A DNA stretch of 64,000 nt from a virus. Below the pieces are notes generated by a model. That model saw only the letters and a list, made by a program, of their open reading frames with translations. It searched no databases and was not told where the DNA came from. Below, one piece after another: positions 1-9,500 of this stretch; the first letter of the stretch is position 1; each line of letters opens with the position of its first letter. A program made the position numbers and the translations under genes. The stretch spans positions 5,340 through 69,339 of IMG/VR virus record IMGVR_UViG_3300008113_000082; one strand, written 5' to 3'.

Positions 1-567
1 AACGTTGCCACGAGTAGCATATCGTTCACAAAGTTTAATAAACATACGAGCTAAATTGTTAGTCATTTGTCCATGTTCTTTATTAAACGTACCTGTAGTA
101 AAATCGCCTTTCCAATGACTTTTTCCAACTAGAATTAAATTGTTGTTGTCGTCAAACTTCCAATGCTGGAACGGAGGAAAATTAACTTTCTCATGACTGT
201 CAGCAGTATTTTTAAGAGTCTTCTTACGACCAGGAGCAAGAGGAACATGTTCAAACGTCATTACACGAAATACAATATCTGTCTTTTGAATTTTTTTGTA
301 ATCGATTTCAAACTCTTTGGCGCTTTGTTTTTTGCCGGTCGCTAGCACCGCAGCTTCGTGTGCTAGCTTTGCTAGTCTAGATGCTCTATTACGTTTAGCG
401 TCAGCAACGGTTCTAATGTTAACCTTTGATAAATTCGGTATAATCAAGTCGTAGTCTGCAAATGCTTTGTCGGTATAAGAGCAATATGTATTTTTGCTTA
501 GGTGGATCTCTTTTAATAGATCCTTGTTTGTCAAGTACTTTATCTTTGGTACAGTAGTTATAGTCAT
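1..567 (-). CDS. Probable late-transcription sigma factor (gp55-like), 5' part, cut by window edge
   Basis: Reading the minus strand from an ATG at 567-565 gives 189 codons with no stop up to base 1, so the C-terminal part lies outside the window. The protein starts MTITTVPKIKYLTNKDLL; T4 gp55 also has a short N-terminal 'YVNNKELL'-type stretch. Later stretches are 'NFPPFQHWKFDD', 'GKSHWKGDFTTG' and 'LARMFIKLCERYATRGN'. From memory, marine T4-like proteins of this type continue into a sigma region-2-like segment, which is cut off here. A gp55-type factor would direct RNA polymerase to late promoters of the TATAAATA type, and such boxes occur in this window. It is transcribed away from the baseplate block. 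An AGGGGA about 10 nt upstream could be the ribosome site. The assignment is inference from the N-terminal half; it could instead be another conserved T4-like protein. Confidence 0.5.
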   Translation of the reverse strand, partial: MTITTVPKIKYLTNKDLLKEIHLSKNTYCSYTDKAFADYDLIIPNLSKVNIRTVADAKRNRASRLAKLAHEAAVLATGKKQSAKEFEIDYKKIQKTDIVFRVMTFEHVPLAPGRKKTLKNTADSHEKVNFPPFQHWKFDDNNNLILVGKSHWKGDFTTGTFNKEHGQMTNNLARMFIKLCERYATRGNV

Positions 568-643
568 TAGTTTAGATTCCCCTATTACTTATATAATAGC
601 ACATTTTTAAAGAAATAAATAGACTAAAGGAAGAAATATTACA
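568..643. promoter_or_regulatory. Divergent intergenic control region
   Basis: This 76-bp AT-rich gap separates the minus-strand gp55-like gene (start 567) from the plus-strand baseplate block (start 644). It must hold the leaders of both. On the plus side it contains a late-promoter box (614-621) and the ribosome site GGAAG (629-633). No hairpin was seen. Confidence 0.6.
614..621 (+). promoter_or_regulatory. T4-type late promoter box (AATAAATA)
   Basis: AATAAATA differs at one position from the T4 late consensus TATAAATA. It lies 22 bases before the ATG at 644, leaving room for a start site and a short leader with GGAAG. The same box recurs upstream of other virion genes in the window. Confidence 0.6.
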
Positions 644-1780
644 ATGAGTTTGCCCACAAATCCCCAAGCAGCCCTGGTTTCTAGCATATCATCGTCGATA
701 TCAAAGGCAATGTCGCAATCAGGAGCGTCTTTAAGTTCTATGACTAGCAAGATACCCGACGTAAATTTAGGAAATACTATATCTAGATTGTCTGGTGAAA
801 TTGGATCCGGTCTTAACGGAGCAACAGCAAGTATTGGCAATGCAATTGATGCAGGGCAAAAATCCATACAAGGGTTAACATCAACACTTGGTGTAAATGG
901 CTTAACTGGAACACTTGGCGGCATTGCTAATCAAGCAAATAATCTAGTATCAAGCATTGGTGGTACAGCTGGATCAATCAGTAATTTAACTGCGGATATT
1001 GCTGCATCAGTTAACAAGTTAACAGGTGGAAATATTGCAGGAGGACTGTTAAGCGTTGCTGGCAATGTGTCAAAAGCCGCCGGCATGCTTAACAATTTAC
1101 TGAGTGTAAGACGCGGAGCAAATCTACCGGCCAACGGACAATTGTTTCAAGCTAGAGGTGCAATGGTATCAATGTCTCCAGTTCCAGGAAACGACTGGCG
1201 TGTACGATTGAATTGCAACTGGGAATTATTTGAATCTGAACTTTTTAATTCTACATTAAAAGAGACAGGAGGCCTAGTTTGGCCATACCTTCCACAAATT
1301 ACAGTAAGCACAAAAGCAAACTACACGTCAATTGATCCTGTACACAATAATTTTCCATTCCAGGCGTACAAAAATAGTCAAGTTGATGATATTACTATCA
1401 GTGGCGAGTTTAGTTGTGAAAATGAACAAGATGCATATTACTGGATTGCCGCTACAACATTTTTAAGAACAGCAACTAAAATGTTTTACGGTACAGGAAC
1501 CAATGTAGGAAATCCTCCAATTGTATGTAAACTCAACGGTTACGGCAGTAATATTTTTAATTCGGTTCCTGTTGTTGTTAAAGCAGCGTCCTTTGATATG
1601 AAGGACGACGTGCAATATATCAAATGTCAAATGGGAACAATGACACAACCGTCTTGGGTGCCGATAATGAGTACAATATCTATTACAGTAACACCAATAT
1701 ACAATAGATCAAAACTGCGCCAATTCAGCTTAGCTGATTTTGCCAGCGGCAAGACAGCAAGTTCAGTAGGATACCTATAA
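644..1780 (+). CDS. Baseplate/tail-tube junction protein (gp48/gp54-type)
   Basis: 378 aa. The first 150 or so residues are rich in Ser, Ala, Gly and Asn with a repeating small-residue pattern, probably an extended or helical arm. From about residue 170 the protein is compact, with 'YKNSQVDDITISGEF', 'YYWIAATTFLRTATKMF', 'GNPPIVCKLNGYG' and a closing 'ISITVTPIYNR' stretch. This pattern belongs to a structural protein family of marine T4-like phages found beside gp53 and usually placed at the baseplate-tube junction. The exact match to T4 gp48 or gp54 cannot be settled by eye. The start is supported by GGAAG 10 nt upstream and a late box further up. It is the first gene of the baseplate block and ends 1 nt before the next ATG. 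Confidence 0.5.
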   Translation: MSLPTNPQAALVSSISSSISKAMSQSGASLSSMTSKIPDVNLGNTISRLSGEIGSGLNGATASIGNAIDAGQKSIQGLTSTLGVNGLTGTLGGIANQANNLVSSIGGTAGSISNLTADIAASVNKLTGGNIAGGLLSVAGNVSKAAGMLNNLLSVRRGANLPANGQLFQARGAMVSMSPVPGNDWRVRLNCNWELFESELFNSTLKETGGLVWPYLPQITVSTKANYTSIDPVHNNFPFQAYKNSQVDDITISGEFSCENEQDAYYWIAATTFLRTATKMFYGTGTNVGNPPIVCKLNGYGSNIFNSVPVVVKAASFDMKDDVQYIKCQMGTMTQPSWVPIMSTISITVTPIYNRSKLRQFSLADFASGKTASSVGYL

Positions 1781-1781
1781 C

Positions 1782-2081
1782 ATGGCAAACTATCGAAAAA
1801 GTTCTCCTTATTTTTTATCTAAACAAAATAATTTATATTTAGAAACTTTAGTAATACGGCCTGTGCCTGCGGAAGCAGATGATTTTTTATACAAGATAGA
1901 AAATCAATACAATCATCGCCCAGACCTATTATCATTTGATTTGTATGGTACCCCAAAACTTTGGTGGGTCTTTATTCAACGCAACATGGATGTATTAAAA
2001 GATCCAATATTTGACTTTGTGCCAGGCGCACAAATTTACATACCTAAAAAAGCTAATTTAGAAAAGTACCTAGGAGTATAA
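1782..2081 (+). CDS. 53: Baseplate wedge subunit, gp53-like (short)
   Basis: 99 aa, against about 196 in T4 gp53. The central 'FDLYGTPKLWWVFIQRN' matches the T4 gp53 segment 'AIYGNPQLYWVLLMCN', and the tail 'FVPGAQIYIPKKANLEKYL' is LysM-like. gp53 helps join neighbouring wedges into the baseplate ring. Only this core domain is present; the longer C-terminal region of T4 gp53 is missing, which is usual in marine relatives. It sits between the junction protein and the hub gene with 1-nt gaps, so translation is probably coupled. Confidence 0.8.
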   Translation: MANYRKSSPYFLSKQNNLYLETLVIRPVPAEADDFLYKIENQYNHRPDLLSFDLYGTPKLWWVFIQRNMDVLKDPIFDFVPGAQIYIPKKANLEKYLGV

Positions 2082-2082
2082 A

Positions 2083-4449
2083 GTGGCAGTTACATACGAT
2101 CTCACTGGTACTACACAAATATTCGATGACGGCAGTAAGTTAACGACTTATTTGGATGGCACACGGTTATCTAGAGATACAGGTGGCGGCATTGCAGTAA
2201 CCAAACCTGACGGCACACTGGTTGCCAAGGCAGTAACAAATTTTTCGCCAACAAACTTAACACTAGGATCGGTCACTATGGCTGCAACTGCTGCGGCATC
2301 TGGAGTTGTAGATTCTGCCACTGTTAGTGCTGTAGGCGTTGGATCCTCGCCTAACGGGTTACGAGGACTAGGATCAGTTGAATCTAATCCCCTAGAAAAA
2401 TTTGCCACATACAATACACTGTTTACATTGGCGGCTTTATCAGCAGACGAAGTCAACAATCCGTTCCTGTACAGAAATACTGGATTCAGTGAAGGCCAAG
2501 TGGTAATCAGTTCTGCAGGAAGATACGACGAACTACGTGCTAGAACATCATCAGGCACGCCTGAGTATTTTATTAATAATTTTCAAATGACACAGTTGTT
2601 AACAGGCTCCCCAGATACTGGATCATCAACAGGGGTCAACATGACATTTGATGTGTATGAGCCATACAGTATGGGTCTATTTTTACAAAGTCTTCAGTAT
2701 GCTTCAATACAGGCAGGAGTTACTAATTATCTTGATGCGCCTTTTTGTATAAAAATAGAGTTTGTGGGATTTGATGATCAAGGAAATTCTTATATCGATG
2801 TCGCACCTAAATTTTATACAGTGCAATTAAAAAGGTCAAACTTTTCAGTAACTGAAGGCGGCAGCACTTACAAATTTGAAGCAATTCCGATGAACCATGC
2901 AGCATTTAGTGATATTGCAAACAAGGTTTATAGTGATGTTTCGTTAGTAGGAGACACCGTAAAAGAAGCACTAGTAGAAGGCGAACGCAGTCTTATATCT
3001 GTGCTCAACGCTTTTCAAATAAAAACAGCAAGCGAAATTCCAGGGGCACTGCCTGACAAATACGAAATACATTTTCCGAACACGTCGGCAGACCCAATAC
3101 CGGGGGTAGATGACGAAGTAGATGGCGGTGCAGTAGTTAGCATTGGTTCTGCTGGATCAGTTGCTGCCAAGTCAGCAAAAAATATTTTAACTCAAGAATC
3201 ATTTACAGAAAATACAATTGGCAATGCATCGTTTAATTTTCAAATTGATTCTGCCGGTAATTACGTTGCACCAAAAGCCTCACAAGTTTATGACGAAATT
3301 TCAGGAAAAGTTGATCTCAGTAAAATGACAGTTGATGCTAAAAAACGCACATTTCAATATTCTCAAAATACTTCTATAACACAAATTATAACAAATATCA
3401 TTATAGAAAGCGATTACGGAAAGAAAAATTTAAAATCAGAAAACTGGGATAACGGGTTTATTAAATGGTTTAGAATTGACATGCAAGTTCAGTTTTTAGG
3501 AAACGATACTGCAAGAAATAAAAAAGCTAAAAAATTAATTATTCGAATAATGCCATATCGAGTACACAGTTCAGTGTTTGCAAACCCAACATCTGCACCT
3601 GTTGGTTATCCTGAGTTAACTGATAAAATTGTTAAACAGTATGATTATATCTATACTGGACAAAATAACGATTTAATAAAATTTGATATACAAATTAACA
3701 ATGCTTTTTATACTGCTATTGCTCCAACATCAGACGGCACCGGCGGCAGAACCACTAACCGAGATATCAACAGTGCTGGAAATGAGGATATTGAAAAATC
3801 AACAATTGAAACAGGAACTGCCGGTCCAGTAACTCAATTCTCACCAACAGGTACACCTTCAGCTAAACCCGATCCCGCAGCTTCTAAAAAGCTAATGGGA
3901 GGTTCGGGAAATATTACCACTGCCACTGATATTGCAACACAGTTTCATAAGGCGTTTGTAGACAATACTATTGATTTAATTTCTATTAATTTTGATATCC
4001 TAGGAGATTCTTATTGGTTGTCTGATAGTGGAGTTGGTGGGTATATTGCCGACGCAGATCCTGCATCGTTATCAACTGCTGACGGGTCTGTTAATTATGA
4101 AGCAGGCGACTCTTTTGTGTATCTAAGATTTAGAAGTCCAATTGAACCAAAAGAGGACAACGGCGATTATTTGTTTGTTGATCAAGCAGATAGTCCGTTT
4201 AGCGGAATTTATAAAGTGATCAAAGTAGAACATATAGTGAACGATGGCGTATTCAAGCAAAGTCTTAAAGCAATTAGAATGCCGTTGCAAGCTAGCGACT
4301 TCCAAGGCAAAGTACCAACAAGTGCTGCTACTTCGGCATTGAAAGCGATTGACGGTATACAGAAAAGTCCAACATCTCCAATTGATGACACAGTATTGGC
4401 TGATGAAGGATTCACTCCACCAGATGATCTCAACGATTTTTACGGATAA
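2083..4449 (+). CDS. Baseplate hub protein (gp27-like position)
   Basis: 788 aa, starting at GTG with AGGAG 6 nt upstream (2072-2076); no better ATG lies nearby. The first ~100 residues are a variable Gly/Thr/Ala-rich arm. Residues ~190-300 ('FDVYEPYSMGLFLQSLQYAS', 'APFCIKIEFVGFDDQGN', 'FEAIPMNHAAFSD') resemble the beta-rich hub domains of marine T4-like phages. The C-terminal ~120 residues include 'DSPFSGIYKVIKVEHIVND', a pattern typical of hub proteins that seat the spike. It lies directly upstream of the gp5-like spike gene, as expected for a partner of gp5. It is about twice the length of T4 gp27, so extra domains are present. Hub assignment is by position and pattern. Confidence 0.6.
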   Translation: MAVTYDLTGTTQIFDDGSKLTTYLDGTRLSRDTGGGIAVTKPDGTLVAKAVTNFSPTNLTLGSVTMAATAAASGVVDSATVSAVGVGSSPNGLRGLGSVESNPLEKFATYNTLFTLAALSADEVNNPFLYRNTGFSEGQVVISSAGRYDELRARTSSGTPEYFINNFQMTQLLTGSPDTGSSTGVNMTFDVYEPYSMGLFLQSLQYASIQAGVTNYLDAPFCIKIEFVGFDDQGNSYIDVAPKFYTVQLKRSNFSVTEGGSTYKFEAIPMNHAAFSDIANKVYSDVSLVGDTVKEALVEGERSLISVLNAFQIKTASEIPGALPDKYEIHFPNTSADPIPGVDDEVDGGAVVSIGSAGSVAAKSAKNILTQESFTENTIGNASFNFQIDSAGNYVAPKASQVYDEISGKVDLSKMTVDAKKRTFQYSQNTSITQIITNIIIESDYGKKNLKSENWDNGFIKWFRIDMQVQFLGNDTARNKKAKKLIIRIMPYRVHSSVFANPTSAPVGYPELTDKIVKQYDYIYTGQNNDLIKFDIQINNAFYTAIAPTSDGTGGRTTNRDINSAGNEDIEKSTIETGTAGPVTQFSPTGTPSAKPDPAASKKLMGGSGNITTATDIATQFHKAFVDNTIDLISINFDILGDSYWLSDSGVGGYIADADPASLSTADGSVNYEAGDSFVYLRFRSPIEPKEDNGDYLFVDQADSPFSGIYKVIKVEHIVNDGVFKQSLKAIRMPLQASDFQGKVPTSAATSALKAIDGIQKSPTSPIDDTVLADEGFTPPDDLNDFYG

Positions 4450-4452
4450 TAT

Positions 4453-6027
4453 ATGGCAATAGAAGGAAGAAGTTCGGAACAACTGGCCCAGGCTAAATCG
4501 GGCATTGGCACAGGGCCTTATCTAGCAAAGGTAGTGAGTCATCTTGACCCATCATTTATGTCTAGTCTAGAAGTAACATTGCTTCGCGATCAGGGAAACT
4601 CAGTAGGGGCAGACGGCCAAACATATGTAGTCAAATATATGACACCGTTCTTTGGAAGCACGTCGTATGAATTTATGGGCACAAATACAGGAAATGCTGA
4701 TGCGTATAACGATACACAAAAAAGTTATGGCATGTGGTTTGTTCCGCCCGATGTAGGTGTGACAGTCATGGTTATGTTTATTGACGGAAACCCGTCAGAG
4801 GGATACTGGATAGGGTGCATCCCGTCTAAATTTGCAAACAACATGATACCGGCAATTGGCGGAGCAAGTCAAGTTGACATTAGTCCTGCAGATAAAGCCA
4901 AGTATGCAACTACGGCCCAGTTACCAGTTGCTGAAGTTAATAGAAAAGCCAACGACCTTACTAAAGGTGCAAGTGTTGACAAAATTAAGAGACCAGTACA
5001 TCCAATTGCAGATAGATTTTTAGAACAAGGAACACTCGAAGACGATGTTCGAGGCGTGACAAATTCCTCAGTGCGTCGAGATATTCCTAACATGGTATTT
5101 GGTATTAGTACACCCGGACCATTAGATAAGAGAGCCGGAGCCAAACGATCTTACGTGGGTAGACAAGATTCATATAGCCCTACTCCTGTTCCGGTTAGCA
5201 GATTAGGTGGTACACAGTTTGTAATGGACGACGGAGACGATCAGTACCAACGTAAAACTCCAGCAAGCGAAGGCGCTGTTGAATATGCAGATGTTTTAGC
5301 TGGAGAAAAAGGCGATCCTAATATTCCTTATAACGAATATTTTAGAGTTCGTACAAGAACTGGGCATCAAATACTGTTACATAATAGTGAAGATTTAATT
5401 TACATTGGCAACGCTAGAGGAACAACTTGGATTGAAATGACCAGCAATGGCAAGATTGATATCTATGCTCAAGACAGTGTCAGCATCCATACCGGAACTG
5501 ATCTGAACATACGTGCTGATAGAGACATTAATCTAGAAGCAGGCCGTAACATAAACATGAGAACTGAAACAGGAACTCTTCATGCAGACATTAAAAAGAA
5601 TTTAGAATTTGTAGTAGACGGTGATGGATTTCTAACAACTAAAGGAGCAGTACACGTCAATGCCACAACGGCGGTTAATGTCACAGCAACTACCAACATC
5701 GAACTAAATGCCACAGGCAATGCCAACATAACAGCCACTGGTAACACAAATATCAATAGTGCAAATCACACAGAAACAGCAGGAAGGATTAACATGAACG
5801 GCCCTGCCGCTGCAAAAGCAATCAAATCAACAAAAAGCATAGCACTAACATTAAACGATAATATCGTCACAGACGGTTCACTAGATTGGTCTAAAACCAA
5901 ATACTTGAAAGCAGATCCGCTAAAGAGCATTATGAAACGAATACCAATGCACGAACCGTGGCCGCAACATGAAAACTTTTCTCCGACGTTTTATACTCCA
6001 GACAATACAGATAGGGACGTAACATAA
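4453..6027 (+). CDS. 5: Central spike/hub protein gp5-like, without a lysozyme domain
   Basis: 524 aa. Residues ~10-130 form an OB-fold-like region ('MWFVPPDVGVTVMVMFIDGN', 'GYWIGCIPSKFANNM') as in gp5 and VgrG proteins. From ~300 to 470 there are short beta-helix repeats ('RTGHQILLHNSEDLIYIGN', 'DINLEAGRNINMRTETG', and runs of N-x-T and N-I-x-A-T) that would form the trimeric needle. T4 gp5 has a lysozyme domain between these parts; no lysozyme motif is visible here. A Pro/His-rich C-terminal tail ('RIPMHEPWPQHENFSPTFY') follows the needle. It lies between the hub gene and gp25, and its stop overlaps the gp25 start (TAATG). Confidence 0.8.
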   Translation: MAIEGRSSEQLAQAKSGIGTGPYLAKVVSHLDPSFMSSLEVTLLRDQGNSVGADGQTYVVKYMTPFFGSTSYEFMGTNTGNADAYNDTQKSYGMWFVPPDVGVTVMVMFIDGNPSEGYWIGCIPSKFANNMIPAIGGASQVDISPADKAKYATTAQLPVAEVNRKANDLTKGASVDKIKRPVHPIADRFLEQGTLEDDVRGVTNSSVRRDIPNMVFGISTPGPLDKRAGAKRSYVGRQDSYSPTPVPVSRLGGTQFVMDDGDDQYQRKTPASEGAVEYADVLAGEKGDPNIPYNEYFRVRTRTGHQILLHNSEDLIYIGNARGTTWIEMTSNGKIDIYAQDSVSIHTGTDLNIRADRDINLEAGRNINMRTETGTLHADIKKNLEFVVDGDGFLTTKGAVHVNATTAVNVTATTNIELNATGNANITATGNTNINSANHTETAGRINMNGPAAAKAIKSTKSIALTLNDNIVTDGSLDWSKTKYLKADPLKSIMKRIPMHEPWPQHENFSPTFYTPDNTDRDVT

Positions 6028-6464
6028 TGGCAAAATTATATAATCAAAAAACAGTAGCATCTAATACCGCTTCTATTGGAAATCAAAGCATATCAGCTTT
6101 TACCTATAAAGGATTCAGTAGTAGTGAAACAAAAACAGGTTTTAAACTGTTTGATATTGACCTAGTCAAGCAGGATTTACTAAATCATTTTTATATTCGC
6201 AAAGGTGAAAAATTAGAAAATCCTGACTTTGGAACTGTAATCTGGGATCTATTGTTCGAACCATTTACTGAAGAAGTTAAAAAAATGATTTCCGATGATG
6301 TTCAAGCTATAATCAATTATGATCCAAGAATTGCAGTAAATTCTGTAATAGTAGACAGTACAGATCAAGGAATAAGAATAGAAGCTGAGCTGATATATTT
6401 GCCTTTTAATTTAAATGAAAGGCTGAAGTTTGATTTCGACAGAAGCAATCGAACTATTATCTGA
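6027..6464 (+). CDS. 25: Baseplate wedge subunit gp25
   Basis: 145 aa, close to T4 gp25 (132 aa). The central 'FYIRKGEKLENPDFGTVIWD' and 'LLFEPFTEEVKKMISDDV', followed by 'YDPRI', are characteristic of the gp25/GpW family. The family forms part of the inner wedge and contacts gp6 and gp53, and its core starts sheath assembly. The gene starts by TAATG overlap with the spike gene and is followed by a 41-bp gap holding a late promoter box before gp6. Confidence 0.9.
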   Translation: MAKLYNQKTVASNTASIGNQSISAFTYKGFSSSETKTGFKLFDIDLVKQDLLNHFYIRKGEKLENPDFGTVIWDLLFEPFTEEVKKMISDDVQAIINYDPRIAVNSVIVDSTDQGIRIEAELIYLPFNLNERLKFDFDRSNRTII

Positions 6465-6480
6465 GCAGTTTATTTTCCAC

Positions 6481-6488
6481 AATAAATA
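6481..6488 (+). promoter_or_regulatory. T4-type late promoter box (AATAAATA)
   Basis: AATAAATA lies in the 41-bp gap between gp25 and gp6, 17 bases before the gp6 ATG, with AGGAAGG (6495-6501) as ribosome site. It suggests a separate late transcript for gp6 and the giant gene. Confidence 0.55.
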
Positions 6489-6505
6489 CAGCATAGGAAG
6501 GTAAA

Positions 6506-9500
6506 ATGACAGCAACAACAAGACAAAACAATTTAATTCTAAACGAAGACTGGAAACGCATCTACCAGACATTTAAGAACGCTGACTTTAAAAGTTACGA
6601 TTTTGAAAACCTTCGTAGAGTTATTATTGATTATATTAGAGAGAATTACCCAGAAGATTTCAATGACTATATTGAAAGTAGTGAATATCTCGCACTGATT
6701 GATGCTATTGCTTTCCTAGGACAAAGTTTAAGTTTCCGTATCGACTTGGCCAGTCGTGAGAATTTCATTGAGCTTGCAGAGCGTAAAGAAAACATCCTGC
6801 GTCTTGCACGAATGTTAGGCTACAATGCCAAACGCAATATTCCAGCAAAAGGACTTTTAAAATTTGACACAATTAGTACTACCGAAGGTATCCTTGACGG
6901 AAACGGAAAAAATTTATCTCAACAAGTAATTATTTGGAATGATCCAACTAATGCCAGTTGGAACGAACAGTTCCTGCTAATCTTAAACGCTTCAATGGCT
7001 AATAATATAGAATTTGGTCGTAGTCAAGGAACATCGTTTATTCAAGGAATACAGACCGATCAATATAGATTTAGAACTGCATCAACCGACGTACCAATTT
7101 ATTCATTCACTAAAACAGTTGCTAGTCGCAGAATGGCTTTTGAGTTAGTCAGTACATCGTTTGTTGGTGAAGAAGAAATTTACGAAGAAGAACCATTTCC
7201 GGCAAATCAGTTAGGATTCGTATATAAAAATGATAGCAAAGGCCCAGCAAGCGCCAATAATGGATTTTTCTTATTATTCAAGCAGGGTAGTTTAGAAGTT
7301 GCCAACTTCACTATTTCAGTTCCGACCACAAATGAAAAGGTATCAGTTGATGCTCAAGGAATCAACAATGACGATCTATGGTTATATTCGTTATCATCAA
7401 CGGGTGCTCAAACAACAAAGTGGACACAAGTTCCTGCATTGGTGGGCAACAACATTGCTTATAACAGCTTAACCAATCAGATTAAAACCATCTATGCTAT
7501 TAACACTAAAGAAAATGACAAAGTAGATTTATTGTTTTCTGATGGAGTATATGGAAAGTTACCTCAAGGTAATTTTAGAGTATATTATCGTGTAAGTAAC
7601 GGGTTGTCATATTCGATTGCGCCATCGGACATGCGCGGTATCACTATTGCAATTCCGTATATTAATAGTGTAGGAGTTGCTCATACACTAACAATCAGTA
7701 TGAGTTTAAAATATACTGTAACCTCTTCCGCCCCTGCAGAAACAACTGATTCTATTAGAGCAAATGCTCCTGCAACATACTACACACAAAATAGAATGAT
7801 AACTGGAGAAGACTATAATCTTGCGCCGTTATCTAGTAGTCAGGACATTTTAAAAGTTAAAGCCATTAATAGAACCAGTAGTGGAATTTCTAGAAACTTT
7901 GATTTGATTGATGCTAGCGGAAAATATTCTAGTGTTGATGTTTTTGCAGACGACGGATACCTTTACAGAAATACCATTGAAACCGCATTGAGTTTTAAGT
8001 ATGCAAATAAAATCGATATCTATAATTTTATTAGACAGTACTTAGAACCCGAATTAGTTAAAACAGATACCTATAATTTTTATCTTACAAAATTTACAAA
8101 AATTATTTTTGTTGATGATACTTCTTTATGGGTAAGTGTAACGTCGTCAACTGGTAGTAGTACAGGTTATTTTAAAAATTCTGTTGATAACTCAAAATTA
8201 AAAACAGGGCTTTATACCAATAATACTTTAAAATATCTTACTCCGGATGCATTGGTTAAGTTTTTACCAGGTGACGGTAAGGCCTTTAAGAAGGGCAAGA
8301 TTGTTACCGCAGACGCAACTGACTCAACACAAACTCCTTACATATGGACCAAGGTTGTTAATGTTGTAGGTGACGGAACAAACACAGGAAGAGGCGAATT
8401 ACCATCAGGCCTTGGCCCTGTTACATTTAGTAATGTTATTCCTAATAACTCAATAGCTTCTAGAATTATTCCAAAATTTGTATCAAACATTCCATCAGCA
8501 TTAGAAATTGAGATTGTTAACTTAGCGTTTGCAGATATTAATTTTGGATTAAGATACGATGTTTCAACCACTACCTGGAAAATTATCACTCCTGCAAATT
8601 TAAATTTAGTAGACGATTTTACATTAGGTAAAACAGGAGACATTTCTAATTCAAATTTAGATTCCTCTTGGGTTATTGCATTTGTTAAACAACCCGATCG
8701 TTATGTTGTTAAAATTCGAGGAATGGAATATATCTTTGGTAGCTTACAAAAAAACAGATTTTATTTTGATCCTAGTCAAAAAATATACGATAGTCTAAAT
8801 GGCACAGTAATCAAGGACCAAGTTAAGGTTCTTGGAATTAACACAAGTAGTAATCTTTTAACTCAACTGGTGCAAGACATGCCGTTTGAGATCAGCGATA
8901 GCATTAGATTTGAAGATGGATATCAAAGCACTAGAGAAATTAAATTAGGATTTTACGACAGCAACAACGACGGTGTTATTGACGATCCTGATGAATTTGA
9001 AAGAATTGTTGGAACAGAAGCTACAATGCCTTCGCCGTTTATATTTTTTCAGCAAGTAATTGATGCAACTGGTGCAAAGATTTTTCAATATCTTGATAAT
9101 TCAAATGATACAATTATTCCTGCGCTACGAGAAAGCACGATCAATGTCACTGATCTATATGCAGACGGGCAATTATTTTATTTTTACGATAGTTCGGAAA
9201 ACGTTATTAAGCGTTTTGATAAAACAACTGGTACATTAATTATTGATAATACCTATCGAGGAAACCTAGGTCGTGCTAGATTGAAATTTCAATACATTCA
9301 TAATGCTAATGTAGATAGAAGAATTAATCCAAGTGTTAGTAACATTATTGATGTCTATCTATTAACTAGATCATATGATACTAGCTATAGAAATTATCTA
9401 ATGGGACTAACAATAGCACCAACTCCGCCCAACTCTGATAATTTGCGAATAAGTTTTGGCGCAAATTTAAATTCAATTAAGTCAATCAGTGATGAAGTAA

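Noticed and set aside
163-345. Plus-strand 60-codon frame
   Set aside because: It lies on the opposite strand of the much longer gp55-like frame that runs unbroken from 567 to base 1, and has no ribosome site.
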